DNA of 64,000 nt, taken from positions 434,001-498,000 of the forward strand of contig JAWWNJ010000039.1 of the NCBI GenBank assembly GCA_037176885.1, read 5' to 3'. The first letter of the stretch is position 1. Every line of letters starts with the position of its first letter. The notes below the pieces were generated by a model. That model was not told the DNA's origin. It searched no databases and was given only the letters and a program-made list of their open reading frames with translations. The DNA comes from Favolaschia claudopus. Lineage: Eukaryota > Basidiomycota > Agaricomycetes > Agaricales > Mycenaceae. The position numbers were made by a program, and so were the translations under genes. Below are positions 50,945 to 63,759 of the stretch, piece after piece.

Positions 50945-51529
50945 GATGTAGTATTTTCAGATATGGGTGGTGAAGGTGGATGTGCTTTGGAATGTGAGCT
51001 GGGTAGCAAATTGAAGAAATTGCAGGGAGAGCCAAGCGTATTTATACCAAAAGCGCAATAGGGATCGAGACATTTTTTTCGTGTCTCAAAATGAGACTTG
51101 ACTGTCTCAGCGACACTCCGTCGTTCTAGACGCAGTCCAGAGCGTTCTTTTGCGTCTTGCATTCACGAAAGACAGACCGAGGAGACCGAGAAGCAATGAG
51201 ACTAGAAAAGTCGGCCGGCGAGCAGTCTTGTACGAGATAGAGACGCGGGCAGTTCGGTTATATTCTAAGACATTTGCATGCGCGACGCGCGAATTTGGTG
51301 GGCTTGGAAAGAATAAAGGCCGTTGAAAAGACAACTTCATGAAACAGCAGGTGGAAGAGGAAGACAAGCGACTTGGACGCGTTGTGGACGTCTGTTTACA
51401 GCGCGTCGTATCTTCCCACGATCATTAAGCAACAAAAAGGACAGAAATTTTTTAAAACCCTTGAACGTACACGTTACAGACTACACTAACGAAGAGTACA
51501 ACGATGGTGATATACAGTGTCCCCGCCCC
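50945..51529. other. Intergenic, nothing recognised
   Basis: Contains only short frames. It lies upstream of the orphan membrane protein and downstream of the seven-helix protein gene. Confidence 0.45.
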
Positions 51530-52775
51530 TCAGTCTCGCAAAACCGAAGTAGGCGGACGGGCAATTTCGCTCCAAGCTACCTTCCTCTCCTGCTTCTCCC
51601 TCTCAACTCGGTCCCACTGTCCTTCAAGTTCGGTTTTATTTTTCTCTTGTTTATGCGCGAAATCCTCCTCGGGGAGTACAGCAGACTTCGTTAGATCGAG
51701 TGACTCCCGCCAAGAGGGTTCGCGCGGGAGGTACCCAATTGGACTCGGAGGGGGCGGGTCCTTGAGCCAGAAACACCAAGTACGAATCACGTCCTTCTGT
51801 GTGCCAAAGACCAAGAACAGAACGGTCCCGACTGTGTAGATAGTGAGTAACCGAGAAACTACGTGGAAAAGGAACGTACTAGTCATAAAGTACATATCCG
51901 GCGCGAGGTTGTGTGGTGCGAGCATGGATATGAGGTTCACCACCAGGCCGAAAATAATGTATCCTCCGAAGATGAACACGCGCAGTATGAGTTGTCCGTG
52001 AACATGGCTAGGGCGCCCTGCATGGCGGAAGCCATGCCAATTACGATACAATAGAATGCTGAGATAGACTGAGAGGAACGGAATAAATGAGTGAGACGTA
52101 TGCGATACAAGGGCGACGCACTCATAAGGACAGTGATGGCAAGGCCAATAACCGACACAAATAGGGTCATGGCCATGGAAAGATCGTGCCATCTAAGAGC
52201 ACAATAGAAGAAGCGATGCCTTCGTGTGACTCGCTGTGGATGGTGAAGTGCTAGGATGAGCGTTGAGATGGAGAATGCTATCTGAACGACATATGGTGCG
52301 CTTAACATCTACAGAGAAACTAAATTCAATCGTCATTCTGGACCAGTGCAAGTAAACAGACGCACCAAGAACACCTTAAACTTGCTCAGCGGCGCTCTCG
52401 GATTGGTCATGAACAGATTCGTCATGTCAATGAGAAGAACGAGAACGGCAACAGAGAACATGGGCGTAATGCCATATAACAAAGTGGTTTGCGCAATGCA
52501 AAGCGATTTTGGGGGCTCCGGTCCTCTCTCATGGCCGGCATAGAATCTGTGAATCGATTTGAGGTTCGCATATCAACCCCAGACGTAAACACGTACAGCA
52601 GAAGCGAGAAGATGCCCGACAAGATCCAAGTCATGCAAACATTGACGAGCGTGAGGTGACGTTTCGCGCGCTTTGAAAAAAGGAACGTCGCAACAAGGAT
52701 TGGGAGTAGAATGGTGTTGGACACGAGATTGAAGTAAATCCAGACGTCGAGCCACTCTGGGGCGTGGTGGCCCAT
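51530..52775 (-). CDS. Seven-transmembrane protein, possible receptor, family unassigned
   Basis: Seven hydrophobic segments can be followed in order: WIYFNLVSNTILLPILVATF, LTLVNVCMTWILSGIFSLLL, IAQTTLLYGITPMFSVAVLV, SAPYVVQIAFSISTLILAL, MAMTLFVSVIGLAITVLM (with SISAFYCIVIGMASAMQ after an intron), LILRVFIFGGYIIFGLVVNL, and FLFHVVSRLLTIYTVGTVLF. The tail is charged (RVEREKQERKVAWSEIARP) and ends at 51530-51532. The start at 52775 (MGHHAPEWLDVWIYF) gives a short outside head; an earlier exon may exist, since a splice acceptor-like GTACGTAG lies just upstream. About 330 residues, six or so exons. The topology fits a G-protein-coupled-receptor-like protein, but no pheromone, cAMP or Git3 receptor motif was recognised. 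Confidence 0.6.
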
Positions 52776-54669
52776 ATCAGCCGCTGTCGCCCCTACGTAC
52801 ATACAAAGCAAGTTAGAAGAGGCACATAGATTATTGTGGTTTTGACGACGCACTCTGCGCCAGCGGAGCCATTATAACGGAACGAACAAGGGTCTGCCCT
52901 GCAGAAAACGAAACGAAATGGTCTGCACCGCAGACAGCTTGCGCGAAACCGCCAGGCCAGGGAGAAACGGAGGGGATAAGGCAAGCAGCTCGACGCTGTT
53001 CGGGTGATTGCTATACTTATACCTGTGATGACATAGAAGCGAGACAGCAGAGCCGAACCAGTGACTAACCGCCATTGAACCAGACTATTGGTTCAAAGCA
53101 AAGCATAATAGGAATGGAATGGGAACAATTGATGGTCGCTCAGCATTGGATGTGATTGGCTTTGTATCTGCGAATCGACAGTGAGAGCACAGTGGGTGTG
53201 AGTGTATTGTTGTTGGTCAGTGATCTCCGAAGTCGACTCGGACCGTTGCAGTTACCACCTTCGCGACAATCCCGGCTCTCCTCTTCCGCTCTGACGCTGC
53301 GATCTCGAGCACTGGTCGACTGCTTTGCGTGCTGCCACATTACGCCTCCTTGAAGGCAGCGAGTTAAATTTCATAGAGCGAGTATGGTGCCGGCGATTAT
53401 GGTGGCAATCGCAGAAAAGTCAGAGATGATGGTCGGAGGCATTAGTTGGGACCTGCATTGACCGAGAATCAATGGAGATCAGAGCGGTGTATTTTGGCGT
53501 GATACTCTTGGTGATACTGTAGTTCAATTGAAGTGAAGTTGTCGTTCTGATATTCATGACTGGAGTTGTGTAGATGGCCGTTTGAGCAACCCTCATCCAG
53601 CAGACAAGTTGTCCTCCACGCGAGCCGTTGTATCTTTGCGACGAAATGAAACGAATCTTGCTCGTCCATGGTCCTGGGTCGATTACCCTCCCGTCTTGAA
53701 GGAACAGACGCTTGTCAACGCTTAGATGCGCGATGCACTGCCAACTGATTATTCCGCGCAACAGACGCCGCAGAAGAGTGCCAGTGGGCACTACATAGTA
53801 TTCCGACTGAATTGTGGGTGGCGGGGCAGACTGAAAGAGATAGACGCCATTGAGCGGTATAGAAGGCGTCTATGACTTTTGGCGAGTGCTAGAGTCGGTC
53901 ATTGAAGCAAGAAGTAAGTGACTCAAAACATGGTGTTTGTACTTGTTGCTCAAACGTTCAGCGCGATCTCTCAACGATCGCGTATGCACTAGCATCGAAC
54001 GGATATGAAGTTGCCTTGGATTCGTCTTTCTACACAGATAGGCCACTGCTCTAGACCTCTCCTTCAACTGCTATTGCTCCACATAAATACCGCCCAATCC
54101 CGCCCCAATCCCAATCAGTTTCGACCAATCAGAAGTTTCGCAATTTACCCGCATTCCTGCAAATAGAACGGGAGGAAGGGAACAACGGCTACGAGTTGGT
54201 CTCTAATAATCTTCGTTCCATTGAATCAGGGACACGGCGGAGCGAGCGGACGTGTAAAATCCGATCGCGGGCTTGACTCCCTGCGGCCGCGATTATCAAC
54301 TTGGTCAGTCAACGTCGGACTCGTCACGTTGTAACTTGTCCATCCTGCGTTTGTCTTTTTCGTTTGACTTTTCCCCGTTGGAAGCCCGTTTAGCTCTCGC
54401 AAGCGACACGGAGACCGAGAGTCTCAGCCTTAGTCACCGAAGGATGACCGAGCTCCACGTGCTTACCGTCCTGCCATTGCGCCATATCCCTGCCATATAC
54501 TCCCTCGTATCCTCTTGAAGCTTCCATGCTGACTGTCGGGAGAGTACTTAAAGGGCCTGGTCGGACGCTAGCCTCTAACAATCACCTCCAAACCTTGCCT
54601 GCTTCTGCAAATTCTCACCGCATCATACCTCATCGCACCCACCGACTTTTCACTCAAACTTCATTCAAC
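52776..54669. other. Longest intergenic stretch, nothing certain
   Basis: About 1.9 kb. A minus-strand frame at 53791-53420 (123 residues) has no recognisable feature. C/T-rich sequence with TTAAA at about 54547 precedes thioredoxin. No RNA gene or mobile element was seen. Confidence 0.45.
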
Positions 54670-55343
54670 ATGTCCGAGTCGTCGTCGCAGCCCGTTGAAA
54701 TTCAATCCGTTGGACAGTGGAACGATATTGTAGAATCCTCCACCGCTGCAGGCAAAACGATTGTTGTGGATTTTCATGCTGTCTGGTGTGGCCCGTGCAA
54801 GGTATGTCGCCGTGAAAATGTCCAGCCCACTCGCGGCTCATTGGATCCAGGCAATTGCACCAAGATATAACCAGGTACGGCTTACCGAACATTCTCTTCG
54901 ACTTTCTTACTCATTCTGTCTCTTCAAGCTTGCTTCCCAACACCCACAAGTACAGTTTCTACGCGTAGACGTAGATGAGCATCCCCGGATTGCACAAAAT
55001 TTGTGAGTGATTCCGCACAGGTCTTAGAGCAAGTCTCATAGAAGCGTTCTTGACTTGTTAGCCAAGTGTCCGCGATGCCTACTTTCTTTGCTATCAAGTC
55101 CAAGACTGTTGTCGACATGGTTCGTTTATTCATTTACACACCTTCCCTGTTGCCCGAAATCTCATCGACTCCCTTTCATAGCTGCGTGGTGCAGATCCGC
55201 ACGGACTCGCTCGACTTGTGAAAGAGCATGCTGGGCCGAATCCTCCTGTGGCCCCGAGTTCTGGCGAAGACGACGAGAAAACAACTGAATCGACTGAACA
55301 ATTAGAAGATGCTTCAACAACACAACCTACCCCGAAGCTGTAG
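54670..55343 (+). CDS. Thioredoxin with acidic C-terminal extension
   Basis: A small disulfide reductase. The start MSESSSQPVEIQSVGQWND at 54670 is followed by TIVVDFHAVWCGPCK, the active-site Cys pair at 54787-54798. Next, across introns, come IAPRYNQ, then LASQHPQVQFLRVDVDEHPR, QVSAMPTFFAIKSKTVVDM with the cis-Pro of MPT, and LRGADPHGLARLVKEHAG. The usual fold ends there. A further 35 residues rich in Glu, Thr and Pro (GEDDEKTTESTEQLEDAS) run to TAG at 55341-55343, so it is longer than the common 105-residue form. The frame is open upstream to an ATG at 54526, which would add a basic leader. Confidence 0.88.
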
Positions 55344-55801
55344 TTGCGTTTCCCAATGTTCCGTCTCGCTTATACTCTAGTATCACTGTATTGTATTTTA
55401 CTTGTATCCATTAGAAATTCGTAGAAAACGATTCATGACGTAGATTGTCAGATGGGCAGAAAACTGCCGAGTAAGATGGTACACCAAAAGCACACGGAAG
55501 TAGGGCGTCCTTGTTTCATAACATACGTTGAGTCAATGTAGTCGCGCCGTTAAGGATTGCGAGCATGGTCCAAGCGAACTTTTTCTGATGTGACAACCTT
55601 TCGGCGATCTCCCTGTCACATCAATTGAACGTCTTCTCGAAAACGCCGTCGCCCCGGACTCCCGCCTTCACTTCGGCGGTCCGCCCCTACGACCAGCTGA
55701 CTACTACGACGCTACTTCCCTCGCCGCTGATGCCTCGGATAATTTTGTCATGCCTGGAATAAAGAATATCGGGGAGACAGACATACGTCTTCCCCCAGAA
55801 A
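55344..55801. other. Intergenic before the beta-galactosidase gene
   Basis: No gene was recognised. No TATA box was found close to the GH35 start. Confidence 0.45.
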
Positions 55802-58800
55802 ATGAAGCCTCTCCTCGCCGTCGTCTCTTGCTTACAATTATTCTTGCTCTCTGTGTCTGTGTACGCACAGACAAATCTCACGCAATGGCCGCTACACGAT
55901 ACGGGATTTACCGATGCTATTCAATGGGATCACTACTCGCTTCTTATTAACGGACAGCGGACGTTTCTTTGGAGTGGGGAGTTGCACTATTGTAAGGTTA
56001 GTTCTATTCTACGACGACTGGCCATACTAACGCGGCTTTCCTTTGATTTTGAGGGCGCATCCCTGTACCCGAAGTATGGAGAGATCTCTTGCAGAAAATA
56101 AAGGCAGCTGGCTTCAATGGTATCTCCGTCTACGCGTAGGTTTCTCGTTTTGAGTTGCGACTTCTCTCCATTTTGAAACCGTCTCTCTATGCAGGCACTG
56201 GGCCTTTCACGCTCCAAACAACCACACGTTGGATTTTGAAAACGGCGCACGCAATTTTGAACCAATGCTTGAGATGGCAAAGGAACTTGGTCTTTTTGTA
56301 ACTATGCGTGGTGGGCCCTACGTCAAGTAGCTTGATTTCTATACATCGGAGTGCTCCCAACGTCCTCATCTCCGAACTCTAGTGCAGAAACGACAGCCGG
56401 AGGCTTTGCGTTGTGGACCACCACGGGTGCCTATGGACCCTTGCGGAATAACGACCCTCGATATACAGCAGCATGGACTCCTTTCATTGACGAGATAAAC
56501 AGAATCACGGCGAAACATCAGCTAACAAATGGTGGTTCTATTGTGAGTGCTGGTACCCTGTGGTGGACCGTCTGGCTTAGGCTGTGAGCTAGATCTTGAC
56601 ACAAATCGAAAACGAAATTTGCTGCCAGAGAAATTCTGATGGGAGTTTGGATACCCCGGTGGTCGACTATATGATTGTTCGTTCAGTCCATGTGTTGAAT
56701 TCATATAGCCAGACTTAATTGAATTCTAGGATCTGCAAGAGAACGCACGGAAAAACGATGTGGTCATTCCCATCATAACAAATGCCCCGAATATGAACAG
56801 TATGTTCCAGCAAAAAATTTCTCCGACACGCCATCATCCTGACGGCCCATACAAGCACGCTCCTGGTCCACAGACTATCTTCCTGGGCCGGGCAAACAAG
56901 ATATATACGGTCAGATGACTTTCACGTTGCCATACTCTTTCTGACTCTCTTCGATCCTGCTCTCAGGACTCGACAGCTACCCCCTGTGCTGGTCCTGCAA
57001 CCTAGCGGAATGCGGAGCGGGTTCTTCGAGCACCGCATACGCAGACCACTTCGACTTGGTTTCCCCGACGCAACCTTCGTTCATGCCAGAATTCCAAGGC
57101 GGCTCCTACAATCCGTGGGGTGGACCTCAAGGCGGGTGCCCGAACAATATTGGCCCTGATTTTGTATCTATGTATTATCGTCACTTGGCGGCGGAAAGAG
57201 TCAGCATGATAAATCTTTACATGCTGTGAGTATTGGCGCTCCCTCATGTTCTCGCTCACTCGTTTTTTGAGATTCGGCGGGCAAAACTGGGGCGGGCTCG
57301 CTACCAACCTCATCGGAACTAGCTACGACTACAATGCCCCCATACAAGAATCTCGAATCATAGCGGACAAGTTCTACGAGACAAAACTCATCGGATTGTT
57401 CTTCCGCGCAGCCGAGGATCTTGTCATGACCGACAGGACGGCATTTTCTACTGCCCTTTCAACAACTGCGAACGTTGGTGCTACCGTGCTTCGAAATCCC
57501 GAGACGCAAGCCGCGTTCTATGTTGCGAGACAATCCGACATGAAGGCGACGACGACGGTTGACTTCCGACTGGAAATCTCGACCAAGACGGCCGGGAATC
57601 TCACTGTCCCCGTCTTCGGAAATCCGATCCGCCTTGCTGGCGTTCAATCCAAGATCATTGTGTCCGACTTCCGGTTCGGCAAGAATACCTTGGTTTACTC
57701 CACAGCCGAGGTTCTCTCGCATTCCATTGTCGACGGCCAAAGCATCCTCGCGCTTTGGTTGCCCGATGGAGAGTCTGGTGAATTCTCCATCCTCGGTGGC
57801 TCCAAACGGAGGGAAGTTGTCTCGGGAACTGGCGGCGGTTTTCATCAAGTTGGAGGCAATCTTGTCCTTTCGTACAAGCAGGGAAACAAGCAGTCTGTGT
57901 TGCAGTTCGATCATTTCCGCATCTTACTCCTTCCCCGCTCGCTCGCATACAAGTTCTGGGCACCGACTCTCAGCAACGATCCAATCGTCAGCCCAGAGTC
58001 TGTGGTATTTGTAAACGGACCATACCTTGTTCGGTCATTGAGCGTGGACGGATCGCGCGTCGCTGTGACGGGCGATATTGCGAATGCCACTACTCTGGAG
58101 GTTTTCGCACCTGCTGGGTGTTCCACTCTCCAATGGAACGGCAAGAACCTTGTCACCCACAAGACCGCATATGGCAGTTTGAAAGCATCTCTGCCAAAAC
58201 CCAAACTACACATCGCTACGTTGCAAAAGTCGCTCACTCTGTCCGGTTGGAAGTATTCGGACGCCCTCCCCGAAGCCAATGCTGAGTACGACGATTCAAA
58301 GTGGGTCGTCGCCGACCATACCACAACTCCAAACCCCTCGAAGCCTCTCACTCTTCCCGTTCTGTATGCCGATGATTACGGCTTTCACACTGGCGTTCAG
58401 ATCTTCCGAGGTCGATTTACGGGTGAGGCGTCGGGTGTGAACTTGACTGTCCAAGGAGGAACGGCCTTCGGCTGGTCAGCCTGGCTCAATTCTGATTACA
58501 TTGGGAGTTTCCCTGGAACCGTCGCCGCCGCATCTGGAACGCTCGTTATGTCCTTCGACAATGCTACGCTGATTGCAGAGGGCGAGAATGTGTTGACCGT
58601 TGTGATGGACCACAGCGGTCACGACCAACGTGATGCGGCTCTGAACCCTCGAGGTATTCTCGGAGCCTCTTTACTTTCTGAAGGGGCGCAGAACAACTTC
58701 ACTAAGTGGACTTTGGCCGGCAATGCCGGGGGAGAAAGCAATATCGACCCGGTGCGAGGTGTCATTGCCGAGGTGCCTGCACTCGCTGTAGTATCTGGTA

Positions 58801-59397
58801 CATATTTTGATTAACAGCAACTTAGGGTGGTCTGCATGCTGAGCGACTTGGTTGGCATCTGCCTGGATTTGACGATTCACATTGGGCTGCACGCTCGCCT
58901 TCTGTCGGCGTCGAAAACGGCACCATCGCTTTTTTCAGAACCAATTCCCGGCTGGATGTTCCTGAAGGCTACGACGTCGCTCTGGAGTTTATCCTTACCT
59001 CGCCGATGGAAAGCAATTTACGCGCACAGCTTTATGTTAACGGGTAAGGGTTGTATCCTCTGAATACGGAGATTCTTATTCTGAATTCATCCGACCACAG
59101 GTATCAGGCACGTCTCAACTGCATTTCTCGTATCTTACTCCTATTGACTCTGGTTCACAGTACGGCAAGTTCGTCCCTCAGATAGGAAACCAGATTGCAT
59201 TCCCTGTTCCTCCCGGTATCCTCAATGTGCGAGGGGATAATACCATCGGGCTGAGCCTGTGGTCGCAAACTGCGACTGGGGCCCAGGTCGACGTTCGTTG
59301 GAACGTGCTGGGAGTCTTCGAAAGTGCTTGGGATCCTGGATTTGATGCTTCGGCTCTCCAGCCAGGTTGGACGACTGAAAGATTACAGTTCGCTTGA
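55802..59397 (+). CDS. Secreted GH35 beta-galactosidase
   Basis: Releases galactose from beta-galactosides of hemicellulose and pectin outside the cell. The signal peptide is [20 protein letters not shown], cleaved near YAQ. The catalytic barrel has [49 protein letters not shown], and ILTQIENEI (acid/base Glu, about 56595-56620). After [11 protein letters not shown] comes [17 protein letters not shown], with the nucleophile Glu near 57093, and then [15 protein letters not shown] long exon (57274-58789) codes the beta-rich domains, and the C-terminal jelly-roll domains contain [15 protein letters not shown] and [20 protein letters not shown]. It ends ERLQFA at TGA 59395-59397. About a dozen exons and roughly 1,000 residues, full length for the fungal LacA type. 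No defect was seen. Confidence 0.93.
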
Positions 59398-59828
59398 AAG
59401 ACTCCCCGAAATGTTTGTAAAATTGAATGCATGTGTACTATGAAAACGGAGACTTGTCCGTTCCAGGTCCGCTCACCGAAGCGCGTTTGCAGTGCCTTCG
59501 CTTGTCGGTCCTTGATCTGTGAGCAGTCGTAAGAAAAATTTAGCGCACACTGCTGTTCGTATCGTCCAAGTACGTCTCATTGTCACTCGATGCCGCACTA
59601 CCAATTTGGAGACTCAGTGCCTCTCGAGCAGTGGAAAGCACTGGCAGTGGGAGGTCAAAAAAGGAAATAGGCTTAGCGCTGTTGCTTACGTAGCGCCGCG
59701 TCGAACGCGCTTCGTGATGCATCACGCATCCCAACAGCTTTTTGTCGGCAAAACTCAATTTCTCTCCACGCTTTTATAGCACGCGCGGGTGGTCATTGGA
59801 TTTATCATCTTTCCCACTCCCTCCTGCA
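59398..59828. other. Intergenic before the glycine-rich gene
   Basis: No gene was recognised on either strand. Confidence 0.45.
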
Positions 59829-61162
59829 AATGTTTGTGCCTTTCCTGACCAAGAGGGATTCCAAACGGCTTGCACCCCGTCGTGGTGGAGGTAGAGGTGG
59901 CAGCGGTGGTAGCAGTTCCGGGGGCAAGAGTACGGGTTTCGAAGATTCAAGAAGATTACAGCATTCAACGATTTTTTGAACAGGTGGAGGAACTGGTGGT
60001 TCCACTGGCGCTGGTGCGGGGAGGTCTTCGCCTATATCTGCACCTGGTGCTGGATCGAGGTATGAGGCGGTCGCTGTGGCGTGATGTTTCTGAGCGATCA
60101 TTGTAGGCCCGCTACTTCATACGGCTCTGGAGGCGGAAAACCAATTACCATTCCTTCCGGTCAAGCCTTCGCGGGGCGTTCAGAAGGCAAGCTCGTCTAA
60201 TCCTGAGATAGCTTTGAACTAACGCAATCGTTGGTAGGGGGTGGCACTCGGTCGCAAATCTACGGAACCCAGTAAGATCACAACATGTCTACCTACAAGA
60301 TGATTCTCAATTTTCGTTTGCAAGAACGTTTGGAAGTGGTAAGAACACTCAGTGATCCCAATTCTGCGTCGTATTAAGTGTTGTGAACGTAGGTTACCCC
60401 GGTGTCGCTGGCCGAGGCGTCGCCGGTCTTGGTTTTCCTTTCTACTTCTGGCCGCTCAGTTTTGGCGCGTTTGGTGGAGTAGGAACTGCCGCCTACCTTC
60501 ACTCTAATTCAGAGGTTCATAGTCAAAGCCATTCCGCTTCTCGTCATGTTCTCTAACGGCTTTCAGTACGGGCATTCCAATAATGCAAGCCGCCCGGGTG
60601 GCGTGATGACCACTGTAGCCTTCCAGTCTAGCGGCCCCAACGGCACAACCTTCCGAATCTTGGCTGACAATACAACTACAACGGAGCTTATTTCAGATAT
60701 CGTAGCAAATTGCTCGTCGTCACTCACCGACGCAAGTAAATCGGCGACTGCGGCTCCCTACAATGACACCTCGAGTGCACCTCCCCAACCCGAACAGGTT
60801 GTGCAGTACTATCGAGCTTCCAGCATCGCGGTAATCCTTCTCCTCTGCAAATTCACCAGTCCCTTATTTGCCTTTTTAGCTTTCCCTCGACGGATACAAC
60901 AACACAGCTGTCTTCGCAAGTGCGCCATCACATTCCTTCCAGTTGATATTTCTCCATCTCACTCGGTTCAACAGGCGAGGGCACCCCAGACGTCCCACTA
61001 CCGTCCGGTATCGACGCCAGCACGTTAGATTGCTTGAACCAAACAATCGGCCTTGCTGCTCCTCTTGTCGATGGCGTTGGAAGCCAATTAGCAATTATCC
61101 CAAATAATCTGAGTCTCATCTGCCTAGCGTGGCTGGTGTATATGTCCTCCACATTCACGTAG
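59829..61162 (+). CDS. Glycine-rich protein with hydrophobic C-terminus, surface-type
   Basis: The start MFVPFLTKRDSKRLAPRRGG leads to a Gly-rich region assembled from several small exons (GRGGSGGSSSGGKS, GGTGGSTGAGAGRSSPI, SYGSGGGKPITIPSGQAF, GGGTRSQIYGT). Then follow GYPGVAGRGVAGLGFPFYFW and PLSFGAFGGVGTAAYLHS, and a more ordered domain: GVMTTVAFQSSGPNGTTFRI, NTTTTELISDIVANC, QYYRASSIAVTLDGYNNTAV, and DASTLDCLNQTIGLAAPLVD. The end is hydrophobic (LSLICLAWLVYMSSTFT, TAG 61160-61162), as in a membrane tail or GPI-anchor signal. Several N-glycosylation sites (NTT, NGT, NNT, NQT) suit the secretory route, but no clear N-terminal signal peptide was found. The family is not recognised. Exon edges in the Gly-rich part are tentative. 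Confidence 0.55.
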
Positions 61163-61280
61163 TTTCTTCACGAGCTGACTGCTTCAAGCAGCTGTCATAC
61201 TTATTCTCTATGTATGTAGTATATGCAACGATTTTTCACGGAGTTCTTTGCGCAATCGAGGATACAAGTAAGTTTACATT

Positions 61281-63759
61281 CTAGCTCACAGACACATTTA
61301 CAATTTTGATGTCCTCGTACGGCTTGTCCCCCTTGTTGGTCTTGACATTCTCGATCTCATGAGCAACCTCCAGCCCGGATATTACTCTCCCGAATATAGT
61401 ATGCTTGTTGTCGAGCCACGGTGTCGCCGTTGTCGTGATGAAGAACTGGGATCCGTTCGTACCAGGGCCCGCATTAGCCATGCTGACGGTGTACGGCCTG
61501 CATAGCAGCGAATTCAGAACACTATAATTCTCGACGAAAGGAATGGAATGCACCTATCATGCCTCAAATCATCCGAAAATTCATCCTCAAATTCGCGTCC
61601 CCAAATTGAAGTCCCGCCAGTGCCATCTCCGAGCGGGTCTCCAGTTTGAATCATAAACTTGGGAATGACACGATGGAAGATGATTCCCTCAAAGTACCCG
61701 CTACGCGCGTGCCCGACGAAGTTTTCGACGGCTTTCGGCGCTTGGGCAGGGAACAGCCGCATGTGCATGTCGCCCATGGTCGTATGGATTGTGGCCGAGT
61801 TGGCGAGCGGTGAGGGCCCGCTGGAAGTAACGGTCATTGTGGCGACGTTCTGGTCTTCACGGGTAGGTCGCTCGTTGAACACGTCCCGATCACTATTGTC
61901 TCTGCACCAAAATTGTCAAGACATTCCAGAGAGTAAATGGGATGGAAACGTACTCGGGCTCTGAGCGAGTGAACATATAGAAGCGTTGCTTTTTGTAGCC
62001 GGTGCAGAACAGGGTCGGATCTCTTGCACCTTTGGTTGCAAGAATAGGGTTGGCCGAAGCGGCCATCGCCTAAAAAACAGGGTGAGTGATGCGAGTATAA
62101 TGGGTACTCCTAGGCAGACCATCGTTGTGACACTCTTCTTCGCCGGTGCACCTTGATACAGGCTGAGGTTCATCCACCGAACAGGCTCATCTTTCCCGAG
62201 CAAGCGCACAACACGATTCGTTACTGTGTTTACGACTAGAAAATGTGCAAATATTCAGAGACGAATATCTGGAGATGTCAAAACCCGATCACCTTTGATG
62301 CCCAGGAGCGACGGGTAGAGAATGAAAGCGCCGCTCTCGTCCCATATGGCATTACTCCATCGACCGGAACATGTCCATCCGGACCCGGCAACTCAAACTC
62401 TCTTTCCATGGCCAATCGTCGACCGAACTCCATATCATCGAGCTTGGACATGGCTGTACCAGCCTGCTGCATCTCCTGAATCGCTTGCAGCGACTCATCG
62501 TACTTGCGCGTCAGCTTGCCTCCGAGGAAGGAAAACACCCGGACTTGTCGGTCAGGCAGCGAAAACGTTACAAATGAAGATGAGTCTGGAGACAAAGTTA
62601 TGCAGGTGGGCGTAGATTTTGACTGAATTTCAATCAGTCCGAGTAGAGGATAAATGTGAAGAGCAGTTACCTTTTTGAATTCATACAGATCGGTCTCACT
62701 CTTGTATGACCATAGACCAGAGACATTTTTGGGGAGAACAAATGGTTCGATAGGCTGCCAGTATTCAACAAATCCGCTCTCGTCTGCTGATATGACAGTG
62801 TCATATCTGTCACTGTACTGGGAGACGGTCAATACGGTCGGGACAGAACAGGTTGAGGACAGACAAACCGCCATTAGGTGTACAGGGGAGCGATGCAGAT
62901 TTTCAATAGTTTCGAGCGGCTTATCCCCTCCACGACCATCGTATAAACGAATTACACCGTTCTCCGCATCAGATCTATGGCAAAGAGATGAATGAAGCCT
63001 CATTTCAGATGAAAAGGTTACCTACACAGCGAGAAGACCTTGAGCTTGGCCGCGTCGGTGAACCCAGCAGCAGCAATGGGGCGTGTAACCAAGTTGAATG
63101 ATGTTGATCATGTCTACGCGTTGTTTGCAAAGCTCAGAGCAGGTAGTGAATGGGAGAGCGTGGAACTGACCAAAATTGACCACATCGAACACCTTGGCTG
63201 TCCGATCCGTGGAGACGGTAGCAAATAGCTGACCATCTGCACTGGCCGACACACCAACCACGGGTGTGAGGTGCGCACGGTACCGCTTCACAGACTCGAT
63301 TCCATCTTCTTGTTTCTTCCATAACTTCAAATGGCCGTCAATGGATGTGGTTATTACAAAGTCAGTTCTGCTTGGGTGTCGGTTGAGACAGATGAGGGGA
63401 TTGCACAGAGACAAACTTGGTGACAACGCAAAAGTTGATGACATCGAGATGCATGAAACTTTTGTAATACTGGTCGGAATTTGGTAGGTGTTCGAGATAC
63501 AGCTTTTCGTGGGGCAGAACTGGCAAAGAGTTTCTGTATTTCTTGAGGCTACACGGTGTGGTTGTCGATCCGAACACACACCTTTCCGCTTTTTCTTGAC
63601 GCCTTCCGTTGCGGGTAAGGGCATAGGACCCTGCTCATCGTCGGAGTCATCCGCGTCCTGGGGCGCATCTTGACGCGGCTGCTTTGATTTGTCGTCGGCG
63701 TCGGGCTCTTCGTTGCGGGGGCGTTTACCCAATATCGTGTTGTCTTCGGAATCGCTCAT
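61281..63759 (-). CDS. WD40-repeat cyclophilin, peptidyl-prolyl isomerase (PPWD1 type)
   Basis: A nuclear, spliceosome-associated cyclophilin in other eukaryotes. The start [18 protein letters not shown] gives an acidic, basic-patched head. Next come [20 protein letters not shown] and the WD40 blades: [70 protein letters not shown], and [19 protein letters not shown]. The C-terminal cyclophilin domain has [40 protein letters not shown] (active-site Arg and Phe), [20 protein letters not shown], then [17 protein letters not shown] and [14 protein letters not shown]. It ends IKIVNVSVS at 61281-61283. About 640 residues in ten or so exons; the isomerase residues are intact. Confidence 0.93.

Noticed and set aside
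53420..53791. A 123-codon minus-strand frame in the long intergenic region
   Set aside because: No domain, no signal peptide, no convincing splice partners; left as possible but unsupported.
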